From assembly GCA_041485385.1 (NCBI GenBank), contig JBGPJM010000056.1, positions 1-23,426 of the forward strand: a stretch of 23,426 nt of DNA, read 5' to 3'. Shown in pieces: positions 1-7,103 of this stretch; within the stretch, counting starts at the first letter, position 1, and each line of letters begins with the position of its first letter. Source of the DNA: JBGPJM01 sp041485385 (lineage in GTDB: Bacteria > Planctomycetota > Phycisphaerae > Phycisphaerales > UBA1924). The notes below the pieces were generated by a model. The model made no database searches, was not told the DNA's origin, and saw only the letters and a list, made by a program, of their open reading frames with translations. The position numbers and the translations under genes are program-made.

Positions 1-35
1 AACTCCTCCATCGTGGCGTGCGCTTCGACGTGCAT
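1..35 (-). CDS. 5' end of an unidentified minus-strand gene (truncated by window edge)
   Basis: Only the first eleven codons are inside the window, reading MHVEAHATMEE, so no family can be assigned. The call rests on a near-ideal initiation signal on the minus strand: AAGGAGG followed by a 5-nt spacer (CTCGT) and ATG at 35. The gene lies 135 bp downstream of the murQ stop in the same direction. It could be co-transcribed with murQ, although a C7G10 run separates them. Function unknown. Confidence 0.5.
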   Translation of the reverse strand, partial: MHVEAHATMEE

Positions 36-151
36 ACGAGCCTCCTTGCTCAATGAGCACAGGCAGTCTCGCATGCCGGCCGGCTTCGCGCAACCTAACG
101 GAAGCGCAACGGCGCGCGGGGATTAGGTGGGACCCGTATGACCCTCGTGCG

Positions 152-168
152 CCCCCCCGGGGGGGGGG
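152..168. repeat. C7G10 homopolymer junction just after the murQ stop
   Basis: Seven C are followed directly by ten G, two bases beyond the murQ stop codon. The tract is self-complementary with no loop and has no T run beside it, so it is not a canonical intrinsic terminator. Such tracts slip during replication and sequencing, so the exact run length is uncertain. Confidence 0.7.
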
Positions 169-170
169 CG

Positions 171-1136
171 TCACAAGCGGTCGCGCCGATCCTCCGGCAG
201 CGCGCCGTCGAGCCGTCCGCCGGCGCCGGCGAGACGCTCCCGTGCCTGCTCGCGGTCGATCCCGAGCCTGGCCATCACGACCGCCGTCTTGACCTCGCCG
301 CCCGCGCGATCCAGCAGCCCGAAGCACTCATCGCGCGGAAGGTCCGTGAGCGCCCCGATGATCCTCGCGGCGCGGTCGCGGAGCTTGTTGTTGGTCGCCC
401 GCAGGTCGACCATCAGGTTCTCGTACACGCGCCCGGAACGGATCATCAGTGTCGTGGAGATCGTGTTCAGCGCGAGCTTGGTGGCCGTGCCCGCCTTCAT
501 GCGCGTCGAGCCCGTGAGCACCTCCGGCCCGGTGCGGAGCACGATCAGGTGATCGACGCCCGGCGGGCGTGCCATCGGGGAGCAGACCAGCAGGCCGGTG
601 AGCGGCCGGGCGGACGCCCCCGCCCCCCTGGCCGCCCCCCCGGGCGCGGCCTTCGCACGCTCGAGTCCCCCCAGTACGTACGGCGTCGTGCCCCCCGCCG
701 CGATCCCCAGCACGGCGTCGTCCCCGGTGAGCCTCAGGGCGTCCAGATCAGCGTGAGCGCCCGCAGGGTCATCCTCCTTCCCCTCCGACGACTTCCGCAG
801 GGCGCTCTCGCCCCCGGCGATGAGCCCGATGATGCGGTCCGGCGGGACCTGGAATGTCGGCGGGGCCTCGGAGGCGTCCAGCACGCCCAGCCTTCCGGAT
901 GTGCCCGCGCCCAGGTACACCAGCCGCCCGCCCCGCAAGAACCCGGGCTCGGCCGCCTCGACGAACGCCGTCAGCCCCGGGCGCGCCCCCTCCAAGGCCG
1001 CGATCACCGCGCGGTCCTCCTCGCCGATCAGGCGCACGCACTCCGCCGCCGACAGCGCGTGCAGATTCATGGTGTGCGGGTTGCGCTGCTCGGTGAGCAC
1101 GTGCGAGCGATCCGGGGGCGGTGCGTGGGCGGCCAT
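171..1136 (-). CDS. murQ: N-acetylmuramic acid 6-phosphate etherase
   Basis: A SIS-fold lyase that cleaves the D-lactyl ether of MurNAc-6-phosphate to give GlcNAc-6-phosphate and D-lactate, a cytoplasmic step of peptidoglycan sugar recycling. The 321-aa product has the family signature LTEQRNP near residue 14, the sugar-phosphate loop GAGTSGRLGVLDASE (about 76-90), EGKEDD (118-123) and TGSTRMKAGTATK. Glu90 and Glu121 are 31 residues apart, the same spacing as catalytic Glu83 and Glu114 of E. coli MurQ, so the enzyme looks intact. A longer frame upstream is open, but I chose ATG at 1136 because the family begins close to the TEQRN motif. No strong Shine-Dalgarno is visible. A Gly/Ala-rich insertion (about residues 165-180) is unusual. 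No murP or anmK partner is in view. Confidence 0.93.
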   Translation of the reverse strand: MAAHAPPPDRSHVLTEQRNPHTMNLHALSAAECVRLIGEEDRAVIAALEGARPGLTAFVEAAEPGFLRGGRLVYLGAGTSGRLGVLDASEAPPTFQVPPDRIIGLIAGGESALRKSSEGKEDDPAGAHADLDALRLTGDDAVLGIAAGGTTPYVLGGLERAKAAPGGAARGAGASARPLTGLLVCSPMARPPGVDHLIVLRTGPEVLTGSTRMKAGTATKLALNTISTTLMIRSGRVYENLMVDLRATNNKLRDRAARIIGALTDLPRDECFGLLDRAGGEVKTAVVMARLGIDREQARERLAGAGGRLDGALPEDRRDRL

Positions 1137-1209
1137 TCCGCAGGGAGGGTATTCACCGCGGAGATGGGGATCACACCGGCCCCACGCCCGCACATGCACC
1201 TCGCCTGGT

Positions 1210-2394
1210 TCAGCACCCCGCGAAGAAGACGAGCAGGAACTCGAAGAAGTCCTGCGAGTTCGTCACGCCGTTGTCATTGAAGTCGGCCTGGCCGGCGAAG
1301 AAGTCGGTGACGAAGTCGAAGAAGTCCTGCGAGTTGACCGCGTCGTCGCCGTTCCAGTTGGCGCGGCAGTTCGACACGAGGAACCACGGCGCGGCGAACG
1401 GCGAGGTCTTCATGAAGTCCAGCAGCATGGTGCCGACCTTGGTCTCGCCGCTGGTGGAGGGGTGCGTGCCGTCGTTCTCCAAGTCGCCGCATTCCCAGAT
1501 CAGCCCGTCGGATCGCGCGGTGAGCCCGTCGGCCCAGAGGTAGGGACCCCAGGCGATCCACGCGGCAACGTTCGGGCCCAGATCGCCGGCGACCGGGTCC
1601 GCCCCGCCGCCGGCCATCTGGGCGATCTGTGCCTGCACGAACCACTTGCAGGCGAAGCCCGACTCGTAGGCGTACGGCTCGGGGTTGAGCGTGCCGGTGG
1701 CGTAGCCGGCGTAGATGCGGCTGGAGACGAACATCAGGCGCAGATTGGGGTAGCGGGTGCGGAGCGAGCGCGCGATATCGCCAAGCTGATGCAGCAGCGT
1801 GAAGGCGTCGGCGCTCGGGCTCGGGAGCGAGACCGTGGGCCCCGCGTTGGCCACCTTCACCCAGGCGATCTGGACCTGCGCCTCGGTCAGCCCCTGCGGC
1901 GCCAGGACGGTGTCCCGCACGCGGTCGTAGTTGGCGTCGGTCGGCGAGTCCCACGTGCCGGCGGTCTGGCCGCCGGCGGCCCCGTTGACGATCCTCAACG
2001 TGGCGTGGTTGACCTGCGGGTCTGCCGCGGCCTGCCCCATGAAGGTGCCGGGGTGGCAGCAGAACTCCTGCGTCGTGTTCGACATGCCGATCGAGAGCAG
2101 CGCGTAGCGTCCGTTTGGGGCGGGCGTCCCGGCAGCATTCCGAGGGACGACGGCGCTCGCCCGCGCGACTCCTGCGGCGGCGTGCTGCGGAGGCGGGGTG
2201 TTGGCGCCACCGGGGTAAAGGCCTCCCTGATACTGGTTGAAGTACAGCCCCGTTCCGAGGTCGTTCAGCGGGACCAGGCCCGTGGACGTGCGCGTGCAGT
2301 CGTGCCCGGTTTGGGCGAGCGCGGGCAAGCCGAGAAGGGCCACAGCGACAAATGCGAGCGCGTACGAGGCGCGCCGAACCGGGGCGATGGACAT
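1210..2394 (-). CDS. Secreted SGNH-like hydrolase with C-terminal GC-type dockerin
   Basis: A 394-aa exported protein. Residues 1-27 form a signal peptide (MSIAPVRRASYALAFVAVAL...ALAQ), and GAGGAG with a 6-nt spacer precedes ATG 2394. The central domain has IGMSN (Ser105), like block I of SGNH esterases, and DGTHPS (Asp308, His311), like the C-terminal D-x-x-H catalytic pair. I therefore infer an SGNH/GDSL-type esterase or deacetylase, with substrate unknown. Residues about 347-394 are two dockerin-like calcium-loop repeats (WNGDDAVNSQDFFDF and FNDNGVTNSQDFFEF) ending in FAGC. The next upstream gene on this strand, a protease, ends with the same module. The hydrolase assignment is moderate; export and the dockerin are clear. 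Confidence 0.82.
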   Translation of the reverse strand: MSIAPVRRASYALAFVAVALLGLPALAQTGHDCTRTSTGLVPLNDLGTGLYFNQYQGGLYPGGANTPPPQHAAAGVARASAVVPRNAAGTPAPNGRYALLSIGMSNTTQEFCCHPGTFMGQAAADPQVNHATLRIVNGAAGGQTAGTWDSPTDANYDRVRDTVLAPQGLTEAQVQIAWVKVANAGPTVSLPSPSADAFTLLHQLGDIARSLRTRYPNLRLMFVSSRIYAGYATGTLNPEPYAYESGFACKWFVQAQIAQMAGGGADPVAGDLGPNVAAWIAWGPYLWADGLTARSDGLIWECGDLENDGTHPSTSGETKVGTMLLDFMKTSPFAAPWFLVSNCRANWNGDDAVNSQDFFDFVTDFFAGQADFNDNGVTNSQDFFEFLLVFFAGC

Positions 2395-2420
2395 GGTGTA
2401 CTCCTCGCGCCGCCCGACCG

Positions 2421-2444
2421 GTGCCGGCGTTACGGCACAACGCC
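2421..2444 (-). other. Two mutually exclusive small hairpins in the SGNH gene leader
   Basis: GTGCCG (2421-2426) pairs with CGGCAC (2433-2438). The overlapping GGCGTT (2426-2431) pairs with AACGCC (2439-2444). The two 6-bp stems share bases and cannot form together. They sit 27-50 nt upstream of the SGNH gene start, after the protease stop. There is no T run. The regulatory role is speculative. Confidence 0.35.
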
Positions 2445-2501
2445 GCGCGCCGGCGGCTATTTCGCCTGCTAGGGTGGAATCGGGCGGTCGGCCTTGAAAT
2501 C

Positions 2502-4313
2502 TCAGCATCCCGCGAAGAACGCCGTGAGGAAATCAAAGAAATCCTGCGAGTTCGTGACGCCGTTCGCGTTGAAATCGGCATTCCCGGCGAAGAATGAGGT
2601 CAGGAAGTCGAAAAAGTCCTGCGAGTCCACCGCGCCGTTGTGGTTCCAGTCCGCCGCGCACGGCGGCGGACACTCGTCCGGGCGCCCGTCGCCGTTGTCG
2701 TCGCGGCTGAAGCGGGCCCGCCACCCCAGGGCGATATCGCACGTATCCGGCACACCGTTGCCGTTGCAGTCGGCCAGGTCGCCCGCCGCGATCTCCGCCG
2801 CGTCGTTGATCCCGTTGCCGTTGAAATCCTGCATCCGCGCCGCCGCGCCGTTGATGATCCCGTACCCCAGCACGAACGCCGGCTCGTACGTGTGGTTCAC
2901 GGTGTAGTAGTTGGCGGTCGTGATGAGGTACGCCCGCATCTGGTCCACGGTCCAGTTCGGGTGGGCCTGGAGCAGGCACGCCGCGGCCCCGGCCGCCAGC
3001 GGCGTCGCGAACGACGTGCCCGAGCCCGACGTGTAGTCGGTGTCGTTGCCCACGCGGATGATGTCGTTGTTCACGCCCCGCGCCAGGACCTCGGGCTTCA
3101 CGCGCCCGTCGGCGGTCGGGCCGTCGGTCGAGAAGCCGGCGACACTGCCGGCCGAATCCACGGCGCCGATGGAAAGCACGCTGAAGGCGTCCGCCGGCGC
3201 GCCGAGCGTGGCTGTGACGGGGTCCGAATCATGCCCGCCGTTACCCGCGGCCGTCAGGCAGATCAGACCGTTGTCGGTCGCCGTGTTCACCGCGACGGTC
3301 GTGATGCCGTGCAGCCCGTCCATGTCCACCTGCGTGTACCAGTCGTAGTACGCCAGCGACGAGGTGGCGATGTCTCCGCCGTGCGCCTCGATGAACTGCA
3401 GGCCTCCCACGTAGTTGTCCTCCTCGATGGGCGTCTCGCTGCGGATGTCCTCGGTCTTGCACAGCACGAACGCCGCGTCGTACGCCGCGCCGCAATACCC
3501 GCCGGGGAGATACGCGCCGATCAGCCCGAGCACGTACGTGCCGTGGTTGTGCTGGGAGGGGTCGTCGTTGGGTTCGTTGGCCGTCTGGCCGTCGTTGAAG
3601 ACGAAGTCGTGCTCGGCAACGACGTTGAGCACGTGCCCTGGAACGTTGAACACGTTGTGGGTGCGCTTGAAGCCGGTATCGAGGATGCCGATCACGACCC
3701 CCTGCCCGGTGAACCCGGCGTCGTGCAGGGCGACGACGCCGATCTGCGACTCCTGCCCGAAAGCGATGCCCTCGAGCGGTGGCGGGCCGCGCGGCGCCGG
3801 CGGCGACGGGGCCGGCTGGCCGGCCGTCGCCTCGACAACCGGCGCTTCGGTGCGCCGCCCCGCTCGCACCGGCTCAACCGACCGGACACACGCAAGCGTC
3901 GCCAGCACTCGCGCCTGGGCGGCCGTTGCGCGCACGCTCGCGGCGTTCAGCCACGTGCTGGTGACGTGCACCCGGGCGCCGGTGCGGGCGACCGCGTCGA
4001 GGTAGGCCGGCACGAGTGGGAAGTCCCGCTCATCGAACAGCCCCGGCGACGTGCGACGGAGCTGGCGCCGGTGCACGGCGCGGGCGTCGTAGGCGCCAGC
4101 GAGGCGGTCGATCGCCGCGGCCCGATCGGCCTCGGTCTTCGCGCCCTTGTCCGTGAAATAGACCCAGACCTTGACGGGCTTGGGCGACGAGTCCGGGAGC
4201 TTGGCCGCGCCGGGCTGGATCTTGTCCGCTGCGGCGTTATCGGAGGGGGGCGCACTCGAAAGACCGATCGAGGCAGCCAGACCGAGCGCCGCCAGCGCGG
4301 AGTGAACAACCAT
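2502..4313 (-). CDS. Secreted subtilisin-like (S8) serine protease with calcium repeats and GC-type dockerin
   Basis: A 603-aa exported protease. The catalytic set is complete: Asp212 (GILDTG), His257 (NHGT), oxyanion Asn358 (TAAGNGG) and Ser434 (SGTSFATP). Residues 1-20 look like a signal peptide and about 45-150 like an S8 propeptide. After the catalytic domain come acidic repeats (DFNGNGIND, DCNGNGVPDTCD, DDNGDGRPDEC; about 496-548) typical of calcium-binding planctomycete modules. A dockerin-like pair follows (WNHNGAVDSQDFFDF and FNANGVTNSQDFFDF), ending FAGC. I chose ATG 4313, with CGGAG seven bases upstream, because it puts the hydrophobic segment at the N-terminus. An in-frame ATG at 4427 overlaps the upstream gene stop as ATGA and would add 38 residues, so it stays possible. 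The likely role is extracellular protein degradation. Confidence 0.9.
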   Translation of the reverse strand: MVVHSALAALGLAASIGLSSAPPSDNAAADKIQPGAAKLPDSSPKPVKVWVYFTDKGAKTEADRAAAIDRLAGAYDARAVHRRQLRRTSPGLFDERDFPLVPAYLDAVARTGARVHVTSTWLNAASVRATAAQARVLATLACVRSVEPVRAGRRTEAPVVEATAGQPAPSPPAPRGPPPLEGIAFGQESQIGVVALHDAGFTGQGVVIGILDTGFKRTHNVFNVPGHVLNVVAEHDFVFNDGQTANEPNDDPSQHNHGTYVLGLIGAYLPGGYCGAAYDAAFVLCKTEDIRSETPIEEDNYVGGLQFIEAHGGDIATSSLAYYDWYTQVDMDGLHGITTVAVNTATDNGLICLTAAGNGGHDSDPVTATLGAPADAFSVLSIGAVDSAGSVAGFSTDGPTADGRVKPEVLARGVNNDIIRVGNDTDYTSGSGTSFATPLAAGAAACLLQAHPNWTVDQMRAYLITTANYYTVNHTYEPAFVLGYGIINGAAARMQDFNGNGINDAAEIAAGDLADCNGNGVPDTCDIALGWRARFSRDDNGDGRPDECPPPCAADWNHNGAVDSQDFFDFLTSFFAGNADFNANGVTNSQDFFDFLTAFFAGC

Positions 4314-4423
4314 CAGCGTGCTCCGTTGTCCCTCGCCGCGGCCGGCAGAGGCGAGAAAGCCTGTCCCGTACACACAACCTACCACACGACGGCGCGGGAT
4401 CAACGCCATCCTGAAAAGGACTT

Positions 4424-5830
4424 TCATCGCGCCGGGCCCGACAGCTCGACACGATCGCCCCACAGCGGGTACCCCGCGTGCATGCCCAGCTCCTTCGAGA
4501 TCTTCTGCCCCAGGATGAGCCTCGTAGGGGGCTCGCCGTGAGTGAGGAAGAGCCGGGGCCTGGCCCCCTTGAACGCCGCGGCCCATTTCATCAGGCCCGC
4601 CTGCCCGGCGTGCGCCGAGAACCCGCCGATGGTGTGCATCCGTGCACGGACGGGGATCTCCTCCCCCATGATCCGCACGACCTTCGCTCCCTCCACGAGC
4701 CGCCGGCCCAGCGTCCCCTTCGCCTGGAAACCGACGAAGATCACGCACGTGCCCGGGCGCGGCAGGTTGTGCCGGAGGTGGTGCAGGATCCGCCCCCCGG
4801 TGCACATCCCCGAGGCGGAGATGATGATCACGCCTCCGTCCAGCGGGTTGAGCGCGGCGGACTCCTGCGCGGTGCGTGTGAAGCGGAGGTCGGGGAAGTC
4901 CAGCGGCTTGTCGCCGCGGTTGATGATCGCCCACGCCTCGTCGTCGAAGGCCTCCCGGTGACGCCGGTAGAGTTCGGTGGCGGAGAGCGCCATCGGACTG
5001 TCGACGAAGACCCGTGTGCCCGTGAGCCTGCCTTCGCGTGCGAACTGGCCAAGGTAGTAGATGAGTTGCTGCGTGCGTCCGACGGCGAACGAGGGGATAA
5101 GCACCTTGCCCCCGCCCTCGTGCGCTTGTCCGAGCACGTCCAACAGCTCCGCGAGCGATTCCTCCCGCCCCTTGTGGTCCCGGTCGCCGTAGGTGGACTC
5201 CATAACCACGAAGTCTGCCCGCGTGAGGTTCGTGGGGTCCCTCAGGAGCGCCGCGCCCGTATCGCCGATGTCCCCCGAGAAGGCGATGATGCGCGATTGG
5301 CCCCCCTCGGTCACCGTCATCTCGACGCTCGCCGACCCGAGGATGTGCCCGGCATCCACCAGCCGCACGCTGATCCCCGGCGCGATCTGCTGCGCCCGTT
5401 CGTATTCGATCGGACGCAGCAGCCGGAGAACCGGCTCGACGTCGCGGGAGGTGTACAGCGGCTGCACCACCCTCTTCCCCCGCCGGGCCCGCTCGCGGTT
5501 CATCCGCTGCGCGTCGGTCTCCTGGATACTCGCCGAGTCTCTCAGGATGATCTCGGTGAGATCGCAGCTCGCCAGGGTGCTGTAGATCGGACCCGAGTAG
5601 CCGTTCAGAGGGAGCAGCGGAAGGCGCCCGCAGTGATCCAGGTGCCCGTGCGTGAGCACGACCGCGTCCAGGCGCGTGGGGTCCAGCGGCGGCATGCGCC
5701 GGTTGCGGCACTCGGCTGCGACTCCCCCCTGATGCAGGCCGAAGTCCACCAGCACCCGGGCCCGGCCCGTCTCGACGAGGTAACAAGAGCCCGTCACCTC
5801 GCCCGCGGCGCCGTAGAAGCTCAGCCTCAT
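4424..5830 (-). CDS. Beta-CASP metallo-beta-lactamase fold RNase (CPSF73/YSH1-like)
   Basis: A 468-aa soluble protein of the beta-CASP family, zinc nucleases that process RNA. Motif 2 is THGHLDH (residues 60-66), motif 3 has His162 in DAGHILGSA and motif 4 has Asp187 in FSGDIGD. The beta-CASP insert carries ESTYGDRDH (Glu211), SASGMCTGGRILHH and, near the C-terminus, GGFSAHAGQ. All metal ligands are present. AAGGAAG with a 5-nt spacer precedes ATG 5830. It lacks the long C-terminal domain of RNase J and matches the compact bacterial homologues of the eukaryotic cleavage factor. The stop overlaps a possible start of the protease gene. It is divergent from another metallo-beta-lactamase-fold gene 254 bp away. 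RNA as substrate is inferred from the family. Confidence 0.9.
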   Translation of the reverse strand: MRLSFYGAAGEVTGSCYLVETGRARVLVDFGLHQGGVAAECRNRRMPPLDPTRLDAVVLTHGHLDHCGRLPLLPLNGYSGPIYSTLASCDLTEIILRDSASIQETDAQRMNRERARRGKRVVQPLYTSRDVEPVLRLLRPIEYERAQQIAPGISVRLVDAGHILGSASVEMTVTEGGQSRIIAFSGDIGDTGAALLRDPTNLTRADFVVMESTYGDRDHKGREESLAELLDVLGQAHEGGGKVLIPSFAVGRTQQLIYYLGQFAREGRLTGTRVFVDSPMALSATELYRRHREAFDDEAWAIINRGDKPLDFPDLRFTRTAQESAALNPLDGGVIIISASGMCTGGRILHHLRHNLPRPGTCVIFVGFQAKGTLGRRLVEGAKVVRIMGEEIPVRARMHTIGGFSAHAGQAGLMKWAAAFKGARPRLFLTHGEPPTRLILGQKISKELGMHAGYPLWGDRVELSGPAR

Positions 5831-6084
5831 GCGTACTTCCTTGCGCCCTATTCGCCGGTGCGCGTGGCCGGCCGAGTTCAGGGATTGTTCTGCCCGACTT
5901 CATCCCGGGCGGTGGTAGGATTCCCGGTACGCCGTTTGCAAGTCTACGGTGCGGCTTTCCGATAGCCCAATGGAGGCCCCGAAGAGGGCCGTCGCGGAGG
6001 GAGGTTGACCGCGATGGAGAACCTGTCGCGGCAGGGAGCGTAAGAGGGGGGCCAAGGATGCACGGGGGGGCGGAGGATGCGCTG

Positions 6085-7047
6085 ATGGCGGACAAGCCGG
6101 GCTTTTTGGGGCGGATCGCCACGGGCGCACGCTCGGGTTTTCGCCGGTATCCGCGACACCTGTACCACTCGTTGAAGCGCCAGCCGGTCCCATCGGCGGC
6201 GGCGGGGGCGGGGGGGGTGGGGGTGGGGTTGCCCGATCTTTCCCATTTCGGCGGCGTGGGCGGGGGTCTGTCCGCTGTATGGATCGGGCACGCGACGGTC
6301 CTGATGCGGGCCGGCGGGCTGAACATCCTGACCGACCCGGTCTTCTCGCACCGGATCGGCATGCGGATCGGGAAGAAGACCTTCGGCCTTGGCCGGATGA
6401 CGGCATTGCCCCTGGACGTTTCCCACCTCCCTCCGATCGACCTGGTGCTGATCTCGCACGCCCACTTCGACCACCTCGACAAGCCGTCGCTGGCGCGCCT
6501 GGCGGAGATCGGAAAGGACACCGTCGTCGTCACGGCCTCGAAGACGCGCCGGCTCATCCCCAAGGGATTCGGTGACGTCGTCGAGCTGGACTGGCGAGAC
6601 AAATCGGAGATCGGCGCGCCCGGCGGGAAGGGCGGAGGAGGGGTGCGCCTGACGGCGCTGCGCCCGCGTCACTGGGGCGCTCGCACCGGCGTGGACAAGC
6701 ACCGCGGGTACAACAGCTACCTCATCGAGCCCCAGGGCCAGCGGGTACTCTTCGCCGGCGACACCGGGCACACCGACGCGTTCGACGACCTGGGCGGGGT
6801 CGACCTGGCCGCGATCGGGATCGGCGCCTACGACCCATGGATCCACGCCCACGCCAGCCCCGAGCAGGTCTGGTCCATGTTCTCGCGGATGGGAGGCGAG
6901 TTCCTGCTGCCCATGCACCACTCGACCTTCGACCTGGGCGAAGAGGCCCCCGACGAGCCCATGGAGCGGCTGCTCCGCGCCGCCGAGGGGCAGCACGACC
7001 GCATCATCTGCCGCAAGGCGGGAGAGGTCTGGGGCAAGGCGGGGTGA
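6085..7047 (+). CDS. NAPE-PLD-like metallo-beta-lactamase superfamily hydrolase
   Basis: A 320-aa MBL-fold protein of the Lactamase_B_2 type (UlaG/NAPE-PLD-like). It has VWIGHATVLMR and LTDPVFSHR near the N-terminus, the zinc motif SHAHFDHLD, a downstream RHWGARTG segment, FAGDTGHTD (metal-bridging Asp) and LLPMHHSTFDL. These match bacterial relatives of N-acylphosphatidylethanolamine phospholipase D, so a phosphodiester or lipid substrate is possible but unproven. I chose ATG 6085 because GGAGG lies eight bases upstream; an in-frame ATG at 6058 with a weaker site would add nine residues. A Gly/Val-rich linker about 40 residues in is encoded by a long G-rich tract. There is no signal peptide. 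It converges with cls 56 bp downstream. Confidence 0.88.
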   Translation: MADKPGFLGRIATGARSGFRRYPRHLYHSLKRQPVPSAAAGAGGVGVGLPDLSHFGGVGGGLSAVWIGHATVLMRAGGLNILTDPVFSHRIGMRIGKKTFGLGRMTALPLDVSHLPPIDLVLISHAHFDHLDKPSLARLAEIGKDTVVVTASKTRRLIPKGFGDVVELDWRDKSEIGAPGGKGGGGVRLTALRPRHWGARTGVDKHRGYNSYLIEPQGQRVLFAGDTGHTDAFDDLGGVDLAAIGIGAYDPWIHAHASPEQVWSMFSRMGGEFLLPMHHSTFDLGEEAPDEPMERLLRAAEGQHDRIICRKAGEVWGKAG

Positions 7048-7103
7048 GCCGCGCCCGTGTGTCGGTGAAAGCCGTACGCAGAGGGCGCTGGGGCAAGGCG
7101 AAG

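Noticed and set aside
2502..6602. A single 1366-codon open frame covering the protease and far upstream
   Set aside because: Upstream of about 4430 it runs through the better-supported beta-CASP gene in another frame on the same strand. Only the part from 4313 (or 4427) has protease homology.
7029..7100. 13-bp direct repeat (CTGGGGCAAGGCG at 7029-7041 and 7088-7100) at the convergent gene ends
   Set aside because: It is short and unaccompanied by a mobile gene, and could be a local slip duplication. Not enough to call an attachment site.
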